The notes below the pieces were generated by a model, which was given only the letters and a program-made list of their open reading frames with translations, did not search any database and was not told where the DNA came from. DNA of 64,000 bases from DASVRZ01 sp038230215 (GTDB lineage Bacteria > Verrucomicrobiota > Verrucomicrobiia > Chthoniobacterales > DASVRZ01), in assembly GCA_038230215.1 (NCBI GenBank), contig JBBRNR010000003.1:186001-250000 (forward strand), in the 5' to 3' direction. Below, in pieces: positions 16,710 through 25,286 of this stretch; the first letter of the stretch is position 1; each line of letters begins with the position of its first letter. A program made the translations under genes and the position numbers.

Positions 16710-18008
16710 CTAGCTCTGGTGAACCTGGGCGGCGACTTTAAGCCGGAGCGCGTTCAAGCGGATGAAACCCGTGGCATCGCTCTGGTTGTAGGCCTGCGTT
16801 GGGTCGGCTTCCATCGTTGCAATGTGCGGATTGTAAAGGCTCACTGGCGACTTACGTCCGGCGGTGATGATGTTGCCTTTGTAGAGTTTCAGCCGCGCGG
16901 TGCCGGTAACGTTTTTCTGGCTTTCGGTGATGAGCGCCTGGATAAGTTCGCGCTCGGGCGCATACCAGAAGCCGTTGTAGATGAGTTCGGCGTATTTCGG
17001 CTGAAGGCCGTCGCGAATCCGCATGACTTCGCGATCCATGGTGAGCGTTTCGACCTGACGATGACCCGCGTATAAAATCGAGCCGCCGGGAGTTTCGTAA
17101 ACGCCGCGGCTCTTCATGCCGACGAAGCGGTTTTCCACGAGATCGACACGACCCACGCCGTTGCGGCCGCCGAGTTTGTTTAGCACGCGCATGATCCAGA
17201 GTGGGCTGAGAAGAACATGGCCCTCGCCGGTTTTCATCGGAGTTTGATCGTAATGGAGGCTGGCTAGAACCTCTTCGATGGCGCTATTCCCCTCAGCGCC
17301 GAGTGAAACGCAGTTGCCGGCGAGGAAGCCGAGTTCGATGACTTCGGGCGCATCGGGCGCGTCTTCGGGAGCAACGCTGAGCTTATACATGTCGCGCATA
17401 TCACTGGAACTCGCATCAAACCACGGATCCTCCAGAATGCCGCTCTCGAAGGAAATATGCAGGAGGTTGCGATCCATCGAATAGGATTTCTTCGCGCTCG
17501 CAGTGATGGGAATGTTGTGTTTTTCGGCATAAGCAATCATCTCCGCGCGACCGGGAAATTCTTCGCGGAACCGCTCCTGACGCCACGGCGCGATGACCTC
17601 GATGTCGGGCGCGAGCGCAGCGGCGGTGAGCTCGAAACGCACTTGATCGTTCCCCTTGCCCGTTGCGCCATGGGCCACGGCCTGGGCGTTTTCGGCACGG
17701 CAGATTTCCACCATGCGCTTGGCGATGAGCGGACGCGCAATGCTCGTGCCGAGGTAGTATTGATTTTCGTAAAGCGCCCCGCCTTGGACCATTGGGAAAA
17801 TGAAATCGCTGGCAAACTCCGCCTGCAGATTATCGATGGAACATTTCGACGCGCCGGTATTCAGCGCTTTGGCCTCCAGGCCGTCGAGTTCCTCCTCCTG
17901 ACCGATGTCGGCGCAGAACGCTACGATTTCGGCACTGTATTTTTCACGGAGCCAGGTGAGGAGGACGGAGGTGTCGAGACCGCCGGAATAGGCACAAACA
18001 ATTTTCAT
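16710..18008 (-). CDS. argG: Argininosuccinate synthase
   Basis: 432 aa from ATG 18008 (MKIVCAYSGGLDTSVLLTWL). The ATP pyrophosphatase P-loop AYSGGLDTS is at the N-terminus. AHGATGKGNDQVRFEL, SYSMDRNLLHISFESGILEDP and GRKSPVSLYNPHIATM are family signatures. It condenses citrulline and aspartate in arginine synthesis. It is longer than the E. coli type I core, in line with the long subclass. argH is not in the window. Confidence 0.96.
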   Translation of the reverse strand: MKIVCAYSGGLDTSVLLTWLREKYSAEIVAFCADIGQEEELDGLEAKALNTGASKCSIDNLQAEFASDFIFPMVQGGALYENQYYLGTSIARPLIAKRMVEICRAENAQAVAHGATGKGNDQVRFELTAAALAPDIEVIAPWRQERFREEFPGRAEMIAYAEKHNIPITASAKKSYSMDRNLLHISFESGILEDPWFDASSSDMRDMYKLSVAPEDAPDAPEVIELGFLAGNCVSLGAEGNSAIEEVLASLHYDQTPMKTGEGHVLLSPLWIMRVLNKLGGRNGVGRVDLVENRFVGMKSRGVYETPGGSILYAGHRQVETLTMDREVMRIRDGLQPKYAELIYNGFWYAPERELIQALITESQKNVTGTARLKLYKGNIITAGRKSPVSLYNPHIATMEADPTQAYNQSDATGFIRLNALRLKVAAQVHQS

Positions 18009-18168
18009 AAGGGTTGATTTCCTACGTTGCGCGGGCGGAAGCGTCGAGTCAGTTCGCATTCGACCTCCATTTTATTCTGCCGCACCTCATCCCCTTCATC
18101 GCTTTTGGGTTAAGCGGACTGGGCTGGCGAAGTGGCAACCTCCAGTGTTCTCTGCCCGGTGACAGCGG

Positions 18169-18693
18169 TTAGGCGACGTGCCGGTTTTTGAGATAATTTG
18201 CCAGTTTGTCCTTGTCGGCTTTCGTCGCCCAGACGAGACGCAGAAAATCGGCGGGATGGAGGCTGTTTGTTTTGAAGAATTTCCGGTCGCCACCACAGCA
18301 ATACATGATTTCCGGCGGCAGAGCGCCCTCGAGGAAAGCCTTCGCCTTGGGGATAATTCGCGGGAGCCACTCGATGCCGGCGTAAGCCTCATCCTTTGTG
18401 GGCAGATCGGTCTCGCGGATCGGAGTCGCACTCCATTGCCCCCCCATCTCGTTCAGAAAATAATCACGCCGCGCGGCGATCATGAGGAGTGCTGTGTCCC
18501 AGTCTGGCTCGCCGCGTCCGACCCAGTCCTCAGCATAATCGTAGAGGTGAATCGGGCGCAATCCGATGGAGGCGAGGAAAACAGTCTCGTCGTCGTTAAA
18601 GTAGGTGTCGACCTCGCGTAAACCGCTGCGATATTTGCCGACTGCGACGTCGTAAAGGGAGTGAAGGTGCTGGGTCCAGCGATTGAGTTCCAT
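18169..18693 (-). CDS. DUF5069 family protein
   Basis: 174 aa with the DUF5069 pattern: repeated aspartate/tryptophan-rich segments (IHLYDYAEDWVGRGEPDWDTALLMI), KDEAYAGIEWLPRIIPKAKAFLEG and ADFLRLVWATKADKDKL near the C-terminus. The family is common in Verrucomicrobia and Planctomycetes and has no known function. No signal peptide or membrane helix. It precedes argG on the minus strand with about 160 bases between. Confidence 0.8.
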   Translation of the reverse strand: MELNRWTQHLHSLYDVAVGKYRSGLREVDTYFNDDETVFLASIGLRPIHLYDYAEDWVGRGEPDWDTALLMIAARRDYFLNEMGGQWSATPIRETDLPTKDEAYAGIEWLPRIIPKAKAFLEGALPPEIMYCCGGDRKFFKTNSLHPADFLRLVWATKADKDKLANYLKNRHVA

Positions 18694-18744
18694 AGGTTTG
18701 TGTTTTACGTTTGATTCAGCGTATCGGACGTAAAAGACAACTTC

Positions 18745-20841
18745 CTATTTTTTGTCGAGGTAAGTTCCAATCGCCTCTAAAAACGGGGGCAGCACGGTCT
18801 CCGCTTTGACCGCGCCGACGCCTTTGATGCGCAACGCCGCCTCGACGGTTCTCGGCTTCAAGCGGGAGAACGCCTCCAGCACGACGTCGCCGAATACGAT
18901 GTAAGCCGGAACGCTTTTTTCCGCCGCCAAATCGGATCTAACCCGTTTCAGGCTGGCCAGCAAATCGTGGTCCACGGGAATGGCCAGCGCGCCGCTCGGT
19001 TCGCCGACGGAGAGTTCCATCGTCGCGGGCCAGCGCAGGGTGTAATTACGCTCGCCACGCATCACTTTGTTGCCAAAGGACGTGAGCGTCATGAGCGGAT
19101 ACGGGCCGCCGGTGGCGAGAACGAATCCGCTTTCCTGCAAACTGCGAAAAAGTTCATTCAAATAAGCGGCGCCGTGGGAACGCAACAATCCGTGGGTGGA
19201 AAGCCGGTCCAGGCCAGCGGCGAGAATTTCCCGGGAACGGCTCCCGAGCAGCGTCTGAACGATGCGACCCTTGCCGAAGCGCGCCTGCCATTCGCCTGCG
19301 ACGCATTGACTCATCCGCGCCACGCCGCTAAGGGCTTTCTGGACCAGAATCGCCTCAAACTCTGTTGGGGCACGCTCTCCAGCGCGGGTGTCGTCGGTGC
19401 AAATGTCGCAGTTTCCGCAGCGGGTTGCACCCTCATCGCCGAAATATTCGAGGATCATTTCCTGACGGCAGCGCCGTCCATAAGCGAGATCGACCATCGA
19501 CTTGAGCTTCTCGCGGTCGCGACGTTCCTTCTCGCGCAACGGCTCGAAATCAATCTTCAATTCCTTGGAACTCCGCTCGCGTTTTAGCACTTTCGTTCCC
19601 CTTACTCGCTGACCGGGAACGTCGAAACGGTCAATCGCCCCGGCCCGGTCCAACACGGACAACGCGGAGCCGACAGACATTTCGTTTACGTCCTGCCCAA
19701 CCGATTCAGCGATGTCGCGGATGGATTTCATCACCACGCCCTCGGAGTCAGATAAGGATCGAAGTCGCTCGTAAACGTCGAAAATCAGCTCCTTCGACGG
19801 GTTGCTGCCCTCGATGAAAAAATCCTGCACGCGTGTGTCGGCGAAGTTGAAAAACAGCTCGCAGACCGCCGGTTCGCCATCGCGTCCGGCGCGTCCGGCC
19901 TCCTGATAATACGCCTCGACGCTGCCTGGAATTTCGAAGTGAGCGACGAAGCGAATGTCCGAGCGATCGATGCCCATCCCGAAGGCGTTCGTGGCCACGG
20001 CCACGTCGGCTTTGCCATCGACGAATTGGTTTTGCGCCTCGGTGCGCGCTTCGTCGCTGAGGCCGCCGTGATAGACCACGAGTTTGACTTTTTTCTCCTT
20101 GAGAACTTCGGCGACGGCCTCGACGCGCTTGCGGGTCGCGCAATAAATCACGCCTGTTTTGTGCTCGGCGATGAGAGCATTCAGCCGCTCATATTTCTGC
20201 GCCTCGCCTGTGGTGTGCGTGATGGCGAAACGCAGGTTGGGCCTCGCAAAACCCGCGACAAATTCCGTGGGATTTTCTAAGCCGAGTCGCACTAATATGT
20301 CGGCCCGCACCACCGGCGTAGCCGTCGCGGTGAACGCCGCCGCCTGCGGATGCCCGAGTTCTTTCAAGACATTGCCGAGACGAAAATAATCGGGCCGAAA
20401 ATCGTGGCCCCACATGGACAAGCAATGCGCCTCGTCCACCGCAAAAAGCGCGATTTTGATCCCGGCCAGCGTCCGCATAAAGGCCTGACTCCGAAAGCGT
20501 TCCGGTGCGATATAGACGAGTTTATAGCGACCCTCTTCCATCCCGCGCATCACTTCGCGCTGGCCGTCGAGAGAGAGCGAACTGTTAATTAGCGCCGCCG
20601 GAATGCCCTTTTCTGTGAGCCCATCGACCTGATCTTTCATCAGCGCAATGAGCGGCGAAACGACGATGGTGACGCCGTCGAGGAGCATCGCGGGAAGTTG
20701 GAAACAGAGCGACTTTCCGCCGCCGGTCGGCATAACGGTGAGGACATCTTTTCCATCGAGAATCGCCTGCACCACCGACTCCTGGGCATCGAGGAATTCC
20801 CGGAATCCGAAGTATTTTTCTAAAGCAGCACGCGCATCCAC
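18745..20841 (-). CDS. recQ: ATP-dependent DNA helicase RecQ
   Basis: 698 aa, starting at GTG 20841. Helicase core motifs are MPTGGGKSLCFQLPA (I), AVDEAHCLSMWGHDFRPDYF (II, DEAH), FTATATP (III) and QEAGRAGRDG (VI). The RQC zinc site CRQEMILEYFGDEG...CGNCDIC follows, then a winged helix. The C-terminal 80 residues, with PAYIVFGDVVLEAFSRLKP and ALRIKGVG, are an HRDC domain. It unwinds DNA 3'-5' in recombinational repair. The full domain set is intact. Confidence 0.96.
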   Translation of the reverse strand: MDARAALEKYFGFREFLDAQESVVQAILDGKDVLTVMPTGGGKSLCFQLPAMLLDGVTIVVSPLIALMKDQVDGLTEKGIPAALINSSLSLDGQREVMRGMEEGRYKLVYIAPERFRSQAFMRTLAGIKIALFAVDEAHCLSMWGHDFRPDYFRLGNVLKELGHPQAAAFTATATPVVRADILVRLGLENPTEFVAGFARPNLRFAITHTTGEAQKYERLNALIAEHKTGVIYCATRKRVEAVAEVLKEKKVKLVVYHGGLSDEARTEAQNQFVDGKADVAVATNAFGMGIDRSDIRFVAHFEIPGSVEAYYQEAGRAGRDGEPAVCELFFNFADTRVQDFFIEGSNPSKELIFDVYERLRSLSDSEGVVMKSIRDIAESVGQDVNEMSVGSALSVLDRAGAIDRFDVPGQRVRGTKVLKRERSSKELKIDFEPLREKERRDREKLKSMVDLAYGRRCRQEMILEYFGDEGATRCGNCDICTDDTRAGERAPTEFEAILVQKALSGVARMSQCVAGEWQARFGKGRIVQTLLGSRSREILAAGLDRLSTHGLLRSHGAAYLNELFRSLQESGFVLATGGPYPLMTLTSFGNKVMRGERNYTLRWPATMELSVGEPSGALAIPVDHDLLASLKRVRSDLAAEKSVPAYIVFGDVVLEAFSRLKPRTVEAALRIKGVGAVKAETVLPPFLEAIGTYLDKK

Positions 20842-20895
20842 AGACCGCCGATTTTCGTCGCGGCACAGGATCGGCGCAAGGCGGAATCGCCTCTT

Positions 20896-21945
20896 TTAGA
20901 GAAACGGATAATCCGTGTAACCCGTCATTCCCTTTGCATAGAATGTCTCCGGAATCGGCGCGTTCAGCGGGGAGTTCTCAGCGAAGCGCCGGGGCAGATC
21001 GGGGTTCGCAATAAACAACTGACCCCACGCGACCGCGTCAGCCTGGCCTGCTTCGATCGCCGCCTCGGCCGACTCTTTCGTAAAGTTCTGGTTCGCAATG
21101 AAGACGCCGCCGAATTGCTTCTTTAGCTCCGGCCCGAGTTCCGTTCCATCGTAAGCCTCCCGCGAACAAATAAACGCGATTTTCCGTTTCCCCAATTCCG
21201 TCGCCACATAGCCGAACGTCGCCGCCGGGTTTTCGTCAGCGATGCCCTGCGTGCCGCCTTTTGGCGCGAGATGCATCCCGACGCGATCCGCGCCCCAGAC
21301 TTCGATGACTTGGTCCGCGACTTCGAGCATGAGGCGGGCGCGATTTTCCACCGGACCTCCATAGATATCCGTGCGGCGGTTGGTGCCGGTCTGGAGAAAT
21401 TGATCGAGCAAATACCCATTCGCGCCGTGGATTTCCACTCCGTCGAACCCGGCGCGCTTCGCATTCTCCGCCCCACGCCGATACGCGGCGATGATGCCCG
21501 GAATCTCCTCCAACTTCAGAGCCCGGGGAGTCACATAATTTTTCAGCGGTCGGATCAGACTCACGTGACCCTCTCCCGCGATCGCGCTAGGGGCCACGGG
21601 CAATTCGCCATTCAGAAACACCGGGTCCGATACACGCCCCACATGCCAAAGTTGAAGCGAAATCTGCCCGCCCGCGTCGTGCACCGCAGCCGTGATTTTC
21701 TTCCAACCCTCCACCTGCGGCTCGCTCCAAATGCCGGGGGTGTCGGGGTAACCCACCCCCATTGGATCGACACTTGTCGCCTCGGAAATAATCAATCCCG
21801 CCGTCGCACGCTGACGGTAATAATCGGCCATCAACTCATTGGGCACGCGTCCCTCGCTGGCCCGGCAGCGAGTCAACGGCGCCATGAGAATGCGGCTGGG
21901 CAGTGAAAACGATCCGACTTGCAGTGGAGTGTGGAGAATGGACAT
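20896..21945 (-). CDS. nemA: Old-yellow-enzyme alkene reductase (NemA-like)
   Basis: 349 aa from ATG 21945 (MSILHTPLQVGSFSLPSR). FMN TIM-barrel motifs include NRILMAPLTR-type LMAPLTRCRA, LWHVGRVSDP, GVEIHGANGYLLDQFL and NRRTDIYGGPVENRARLMLEV. Members reduce N-ethylmaleimide, nitrate esters and alpha,beta-unsaturated carbonyls with NADPH. The symbol is by similarity to the NemA/xenobiotic reductase subgroup; the actual substrate is unknown. Confidence 0.9.
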   Translation of the reverse strand: MSILHTPLQVGSFSLPSRILMAPLTRCRASEGRVPNELMADYYRQRATAGLIISEATSVDPMGVGYPDTPGIWSEPQVEGWKKITAAVHDAGGQISLQLWHVGRVSDPVFLNGELPVAPSAIAGEGHVSLIRPLKNYVTPRALKLEEIPGIIAAYRRGAENAKRAGFDGVEIHGANGYLLDQFLQTGTNRRTDIYGGPVENRARLMLEVADQVIEVWGADRVGMHLAPKGGTQGIADENPAATFGYVATELGKRKIAFICSREAYDGTELGPELKKQFGGVFIANQNFTKESAEAAIEAGQADAVAWGQLFIANPDLPRRFAENSPLNAPIPETFYAKGMTGYTDYPFL

Positions 21946-22059
21946 AGTTCGGCGAATCTCGAACTTCATTCATCCTTGTCAACTTGCTTTCAGGGCGACG
22001 AGTCCTGGTTCTGAGCTGACTTGGATACGGACGTGCAAAGCGGCCTTGGGGGAAAAACG

Positions 22060-22085
22060 AAAGCCCGCCGGTGAGGGCGGGCTTT
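22060..22085 (-). terminator. Rho-independent terminator of the small lipoprotein gene
   Basis: AAAGCCCGCC (22060-22069) pairs with GGCGGGCTTT (22076-22085) around a six-base loop. Read on the minus strand it is followed by CGTTTTTCCC. It lies 42 bases behind the lipoprotein stop and separates that gene from the OYE reductase downstream. The plus-strand side has GGTTTT, so weak bidirectional action is possible. Confidence 0.88.
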
Positions 22086-22126
22086 GGTTTTAACGTCCGG
22101 CGCAGGACCGGGGGGAGTCGCTTCGC

Positions 22127-22333
22127 CTAGTATTTTGACTTTTGCTTGGCCTTTTCCATCGAGTTGCCGTGGTGCATCGAGCAGCTCATGTCATGGCATT
22201 CGCCAGCGCTTTTGGCGTGGCATTCAGACTTGTGGGCGGAACATTCAGCTTTGTGGGCGGAACATTGTTTCGAAGTGGCGCAACCGGTGAAGGCGAGGCC
22301 GAGGACAGAGAGGACCAGAAGGGATGTTTTCAT
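22127..22333 (-). CDS. Small cysteine/histidine-rich lipoprotein
   Basis: 68 aa. The N-terminus KTSLLVLSVLGLAFTGCATS is a lipoprotein signal with lipobox cysteine at about residue 18. The mature part consists almost only of Cys/His motifs: CSAHKAECSAHKSECHAK then ECHDMSCSMHHG, followed by a basic tail. The spacing (C-x2-H-x3-C repeated, plus methionines) suggests binding of a soft metal such as copper or zinc at the cell envelope. This is inference; I know no named family for it. It has its own terminator. Confidence 0.75.
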   Translation of the reverse strand: MKTSLLVLSVLGLAFTGCATSKQCSAHKAECSAHKSECHAKSAGECHDMSCSMHHGNSMEKAKQKSKY

Positions 22334-22374
22334 GCTGCTACTAATCCTCCAGAATTGGCTGGCGTCAATGGATT

Positions 22375-23214
22375 CTAAGTGGGGTTCGGCACGGCGACTT
22401 CCAGGCTCGTCAGGGCGGCGGAGATGGGGATTTCCCGGCGCTGGCGGTCGAGGAAGAAGCTGACGTTTTCATAGCCGGCACTTTGCAGCATTCTCAGCGC
22501 GAGCGGGTAATCGGCTCCCACTCGACGCGGAATGTGAGCGTCGGCTCCGAGGACGACGGGGATCCCGCGCTGCCGCATTTCGGCGAGAATCTCGGGTCCG
22601 GGGTTCATCTCAGGGATGGTTTTGTGGAGGCCGGAGGTGTTGAGTTCCATCGCGGTGCCGGTGGCAGCGATACGGTCGAGGGCGCGCCGGATATCGGGGA
22701 AGATTCGACTGAGATTCCACTCGCGTGGCGCCTGGTTTTTGACGAGGTCCGGGTGCGAAAGGGTGTCGAAGAGGCCGGTCTCTGCGGCTAGGGCGAGGTG
22801 GTTGAAGTAGGTTTGCTGATACTCCAGGGCAGTGCCAGTATCGTAGAGGGAGCGGTATTCCTTCACCTGCGTGTGGACGGAGCCGAGAATGTGATGAAAC
22901 TCGGCCCGACCTAGCAACGCCTCGACGTCGGCTTCGAGACCGGGGGCGAAGTCGCATTCGAGTCCGAGTCGAACGTCCACGCGTCCGGTCCAGACGTCGT
23001 GGGCGCGAGCGACGAGAGCGATGTATTCGTCAAATTGATCGGGCCGCATCCGGACGTGGGCGGAGTAGCCATTCGGGATGGGGTTGTGGCAGGTGACGAT
23101 GATGCCGCGGAGGTTTTTTCGCTCGGCTTCAGCGGCGTATTCCTCGGGTTCGCCCACGGCGTGCCGGCACAACGGCGTGTGCAGGTGGCTTTCGTAAAGA
23201 AGCGGCTCGGGCAT
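22375..23214 (-). CDS. PHP-domain histidinol-phosphatase-like protein
   Basis: 279 aa of the PHP fold. Metal ligands appear as YESHLHTPLCRH near the N-terminus, GLECDFAPG, the central ILGSVHT, LSHPDLVKN, and ADAHIPRRVGADY at the C-terminus. Order and length fit HisK/HisJ-type histidinol phosphatases, which would complete histidine synthesis beside the phosphatase-less HisB here. Other PHP phosphoesterases share these motifs, so the substrate is probable rather than certain. Confidence 0.85.
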   Translation of the reverse strand: MPEPLLYESHLHTPLCRHAVGEPEEYAAEAERKNLRGIIVTCHNPIPNGYSAHVRMRPDQFDEYIALVARAHDVWTGRVDVRLGLECDFAPGLEADVEALLGRAEFHHILGSVHTQVKEYRSLYDTGTALEYQQTYFNHLALAAETGLFDTLSHPDLVKNQAPREWNLSRIFPDIRRALDRIAATGTAMELNTSGLHKTIPEMNPGPEILAEMRQRGIPVVLGADAHIPRRVGADYPLALRMLQSAGYENVSFFLDRQRREIPISAALTSLEVAVPNPT

Positions 23215-23281
23215 GGGGTGGAGAAATTAGCAGAATGTGGATGTGTCGCCAGTTTTCGGGAAAAATGGGGGAAGCTTCTTC

Positions 23282-23413
23282 GGGAGCGCACGCGTCTCGC
23301 GTGCACTTTTTGGCGTCCTTGCGGCGAGCTATGCCGTTTCCGCTGACTGCGAAGCCATCCAAAAGCCACCGGGCGGGACGCCCGCTGGATGCACGCGAGA
23401 CGCGTGCGCTCCC
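23282..23413. repeat. REP/MITE-like inverted-repeat element, family 1 copy B
   Basis: Perfect 23-bp inverted arms at 23282-23304 and 23391-23413, beginning GGGAGCGCACGCGTCTCGCG, enclose 86 unrelated bases. The arms match copies A and C while the centres differ. It sits between the PHP gene and ilvD, just behind the ilvD stop on the minus strand. Confidence 0.9.
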
Positions 23414-23428
23414 GAAGGCGTTGCGAAA

Positions 23429-25150
23429 TCAGAGATCCAGGTCGGTAACGGCTCCGAGGCTCGCTGTGCTAACCATTTTTTGATATTTAGCCAGCACCCC
23501 GTGGATGTAACGGCGGGCGGGCGGAGTCCATTTCTCGCGACGGGCGAGGAGCACTTCGTCGGAAACGTGGACGTTGATCTCGCGCGTCTCGGCGTCGATC
23601 GTGATCTGGTCGCCATTCTCAATGAGGGCAATATTGCCGCCGAGATACGCCTCGGGAGTAACGTGACCCACCACGAAACCGTGGCTGCCCCCGGAGAAAC
23701 GGCCATCGGTCATGAGCGCGACGGTTTTCCCGAGGCCGCGACCCATGACGGCGGAAGTCGGCCCGAGCATTTCCCTCATGCCGGGTCCGCCCTTCGGTCC
23801 CTCGTAACGAATGACGATGACATCTCCCGCGACGATGGAGCCGTCGAGGATGCTGTGCATGGCGGTTTCCTCGCTCTCGAAAACACGGGCGGTGCCAGTG
23901 AATTGCAGTCCTTCTTTCCCGGAAATCTTCGCGACCGCGCCCTGGGTGGCCAGGTTTCCGTAGAGAATAACGAGGTGGCTGTCCTTTTTGATCGGATTGT
24001 CGATGGAGCGAATGATTTCCTGTCCGGCGGGATAGGGAGCGACGGTGGAGAGGTTTTCGGCGACGGTTTTCCCCGTGACAGTCATGCAACTCCCATGGAG
24101 CAGGCCGGCGTCCAGGAGCGATTTCATGAGCGGAGTGATGCCGCCAATTTCGACGAGCTGCGACATGAGGAAACGGCCGCTCGGCTTGAGGTCGGCGAGC
24201 ACCGGAACGCGTTTACCGATCTCGGTGAAGTCGTCGATTTTCAACGGCACACCAGCCGAATGGGCCATGGCCAGAAGATGCATCACCGCGTTGGTCGAGC
24301 CGCCGAGGGCGATGACGACCGTGATGGCGTTTTCAAAAGCCTCGCGGGTCAGGATGTCGAGCGGGCGGATGTTGTTTTGCAGCAGATGGAGAACGGCGGC
24401 GCCAGCGTTGGTGCAATCGGCCATTTTCGCTGGTGAGATCGCCGCCTGGGCAGAGCTGTTCGGCAGACTCATGCCGAGCGCTTCGATGGCGCAGGCCATG
24501 GTGTTGGCGGTGTACATTCCACCGCAACTCCCGGCTCCGGGAATGGCGTTGGCCTCAATCGCATGGAACTCGTCTGAAGAAATTTTCCCATTGGCATGTG
24601 CGCCGACCGCTTCAAAAACAGACACAACATCGAGCAACCGCTCGGTCTTTTGGCCCGCCAGAACCCCGGTCAGACAGCCGGGCAAAATCGTGCCGCCATA
24701 AACGAACACAGCGGGCCGGTTGAGCCGCGCAATCGCCATGATGCAGGCGGGCATATTTTTGTCGCAACCGCCGATGGCGACCAATCCGTCGAAGCCCTCG
24801 CAGCCGGTGACGGTCTCGATCGAGTCGGCAATGACTTCGCGGGAAACGAGCGAATATTTCATCCCTTCCGTGCCCATCGAGATGCCGTCGGAGATGGTGA
24901 TGGTGTTGAAAATAACGGACTTTCCGCCTGCCGCATCGACGCCTTTTCCCGCCTCGATGGCGAGCTTGTCGATGTGCATATTGCACGGCGTAACCATGCT
25001 CCAGGTGGACGCAATGCCAATCTGGGACTTGGCGAAATCCTCCTTTTTAAACCCGACTGCGTAAAGCATGGCGCGGGACGGTGCGCGCTCGTCACCGTCG
25101 AGAATGAGCGAAGAATGGGGACGTGTGGCGTTGGGAATCGTGTCAGACAT
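23429..25150 (-). CDS. ilvD: Dihydroxy-acid dehydratase
   Basis: The 573-aa Fe-S enzyme of valine, leucine and isoleucine synthesis. Family motifs are VAIGGCDKNMPACIMAIARLN (Fe-S cysteine), GAGSCGGMYTANTMACAIEALG, ALGGSTNAVMHLLAMAHSAG, GRFSGGSHGFVVGHVTPEA and the C-terminal RREKW. Cysteines for cluster binding are all present. An antisense frame of nearly 400 codons runs through the gene but is a shadow of its codon usage. Confidence 0.96.
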   Translation of the reverse strand: MSDTIPNATRPHSSLILDGDERAPSRAMLYAVGFKKEDFAKSQIGIASTWSMVTPCNMHIDKLAIEAGKGVDAAGGKSVIFNTITISDGISMGTEGMKYSLVSREVIADSIETVTGCEGFDGLVAIGGCDKNMPACIMAIARLNRPAVFVYGGTILPGCLTGVLAGQKTERLLDVVSVFEAVGAHANGKISSDEFHAIEANAIPGAGSCGGMYTANTMACAIEALGMSLPNSSAQAAISPAKMADCTNAGAAVLHLLQNNIRPLDILTREAFENAITVVIALGGSTNAVMHLLAMAHSAGVPLKIDDFTEIGKRVPVLADLKPSGRFLMSQLVEIGGITPLMKSLLDAGLLHGSCMTVTGKTVAENLSTVAPYPAGQEIIRSIDNPIKKDSHLVILYGNLATQGAVAKISGKEGLQFTGTARVFESEETAMHSILDGSIVAGDVIVIRYEGPKGGPGMREMLGPTSAVMGRGLGKTVALMTDGRFSGGSHGFVVGHVTPEAYLGGNIALIENGDQITIDAETREINVHVSDEVLLARREKWTPPARRYIHGVLAKYQKMVSTASLGAVTDLDL

Positions 25151-25286
25151 GGGGGGAAAGGTTTAAATCGCGGTGCTCACCAAGGCAAACGCGAATTCAG
25201 CGAATGAAATAACCCGATGCGCCATCGGTGAGCGCGACAAAGATGGACACGGACACGCTGTTTCGCCTTTCTTGAGTCAGATCATA

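Noticed and set aside
18168..18174. Isolated GTTAGGC with the DUF5069 stop inside it on the minus strand
   Set aside because: No partner core within 150 bases and the neighbours are ordinary chromosomal genes, so it is most likely chance.
23237..24436. Long plus-strand frame of about 400 codons
   Set aside because: It lies antisense to the fully conserved ilvD gene and reads as a compositional shadow (high-GC codon pattern), with no recognisable motif.
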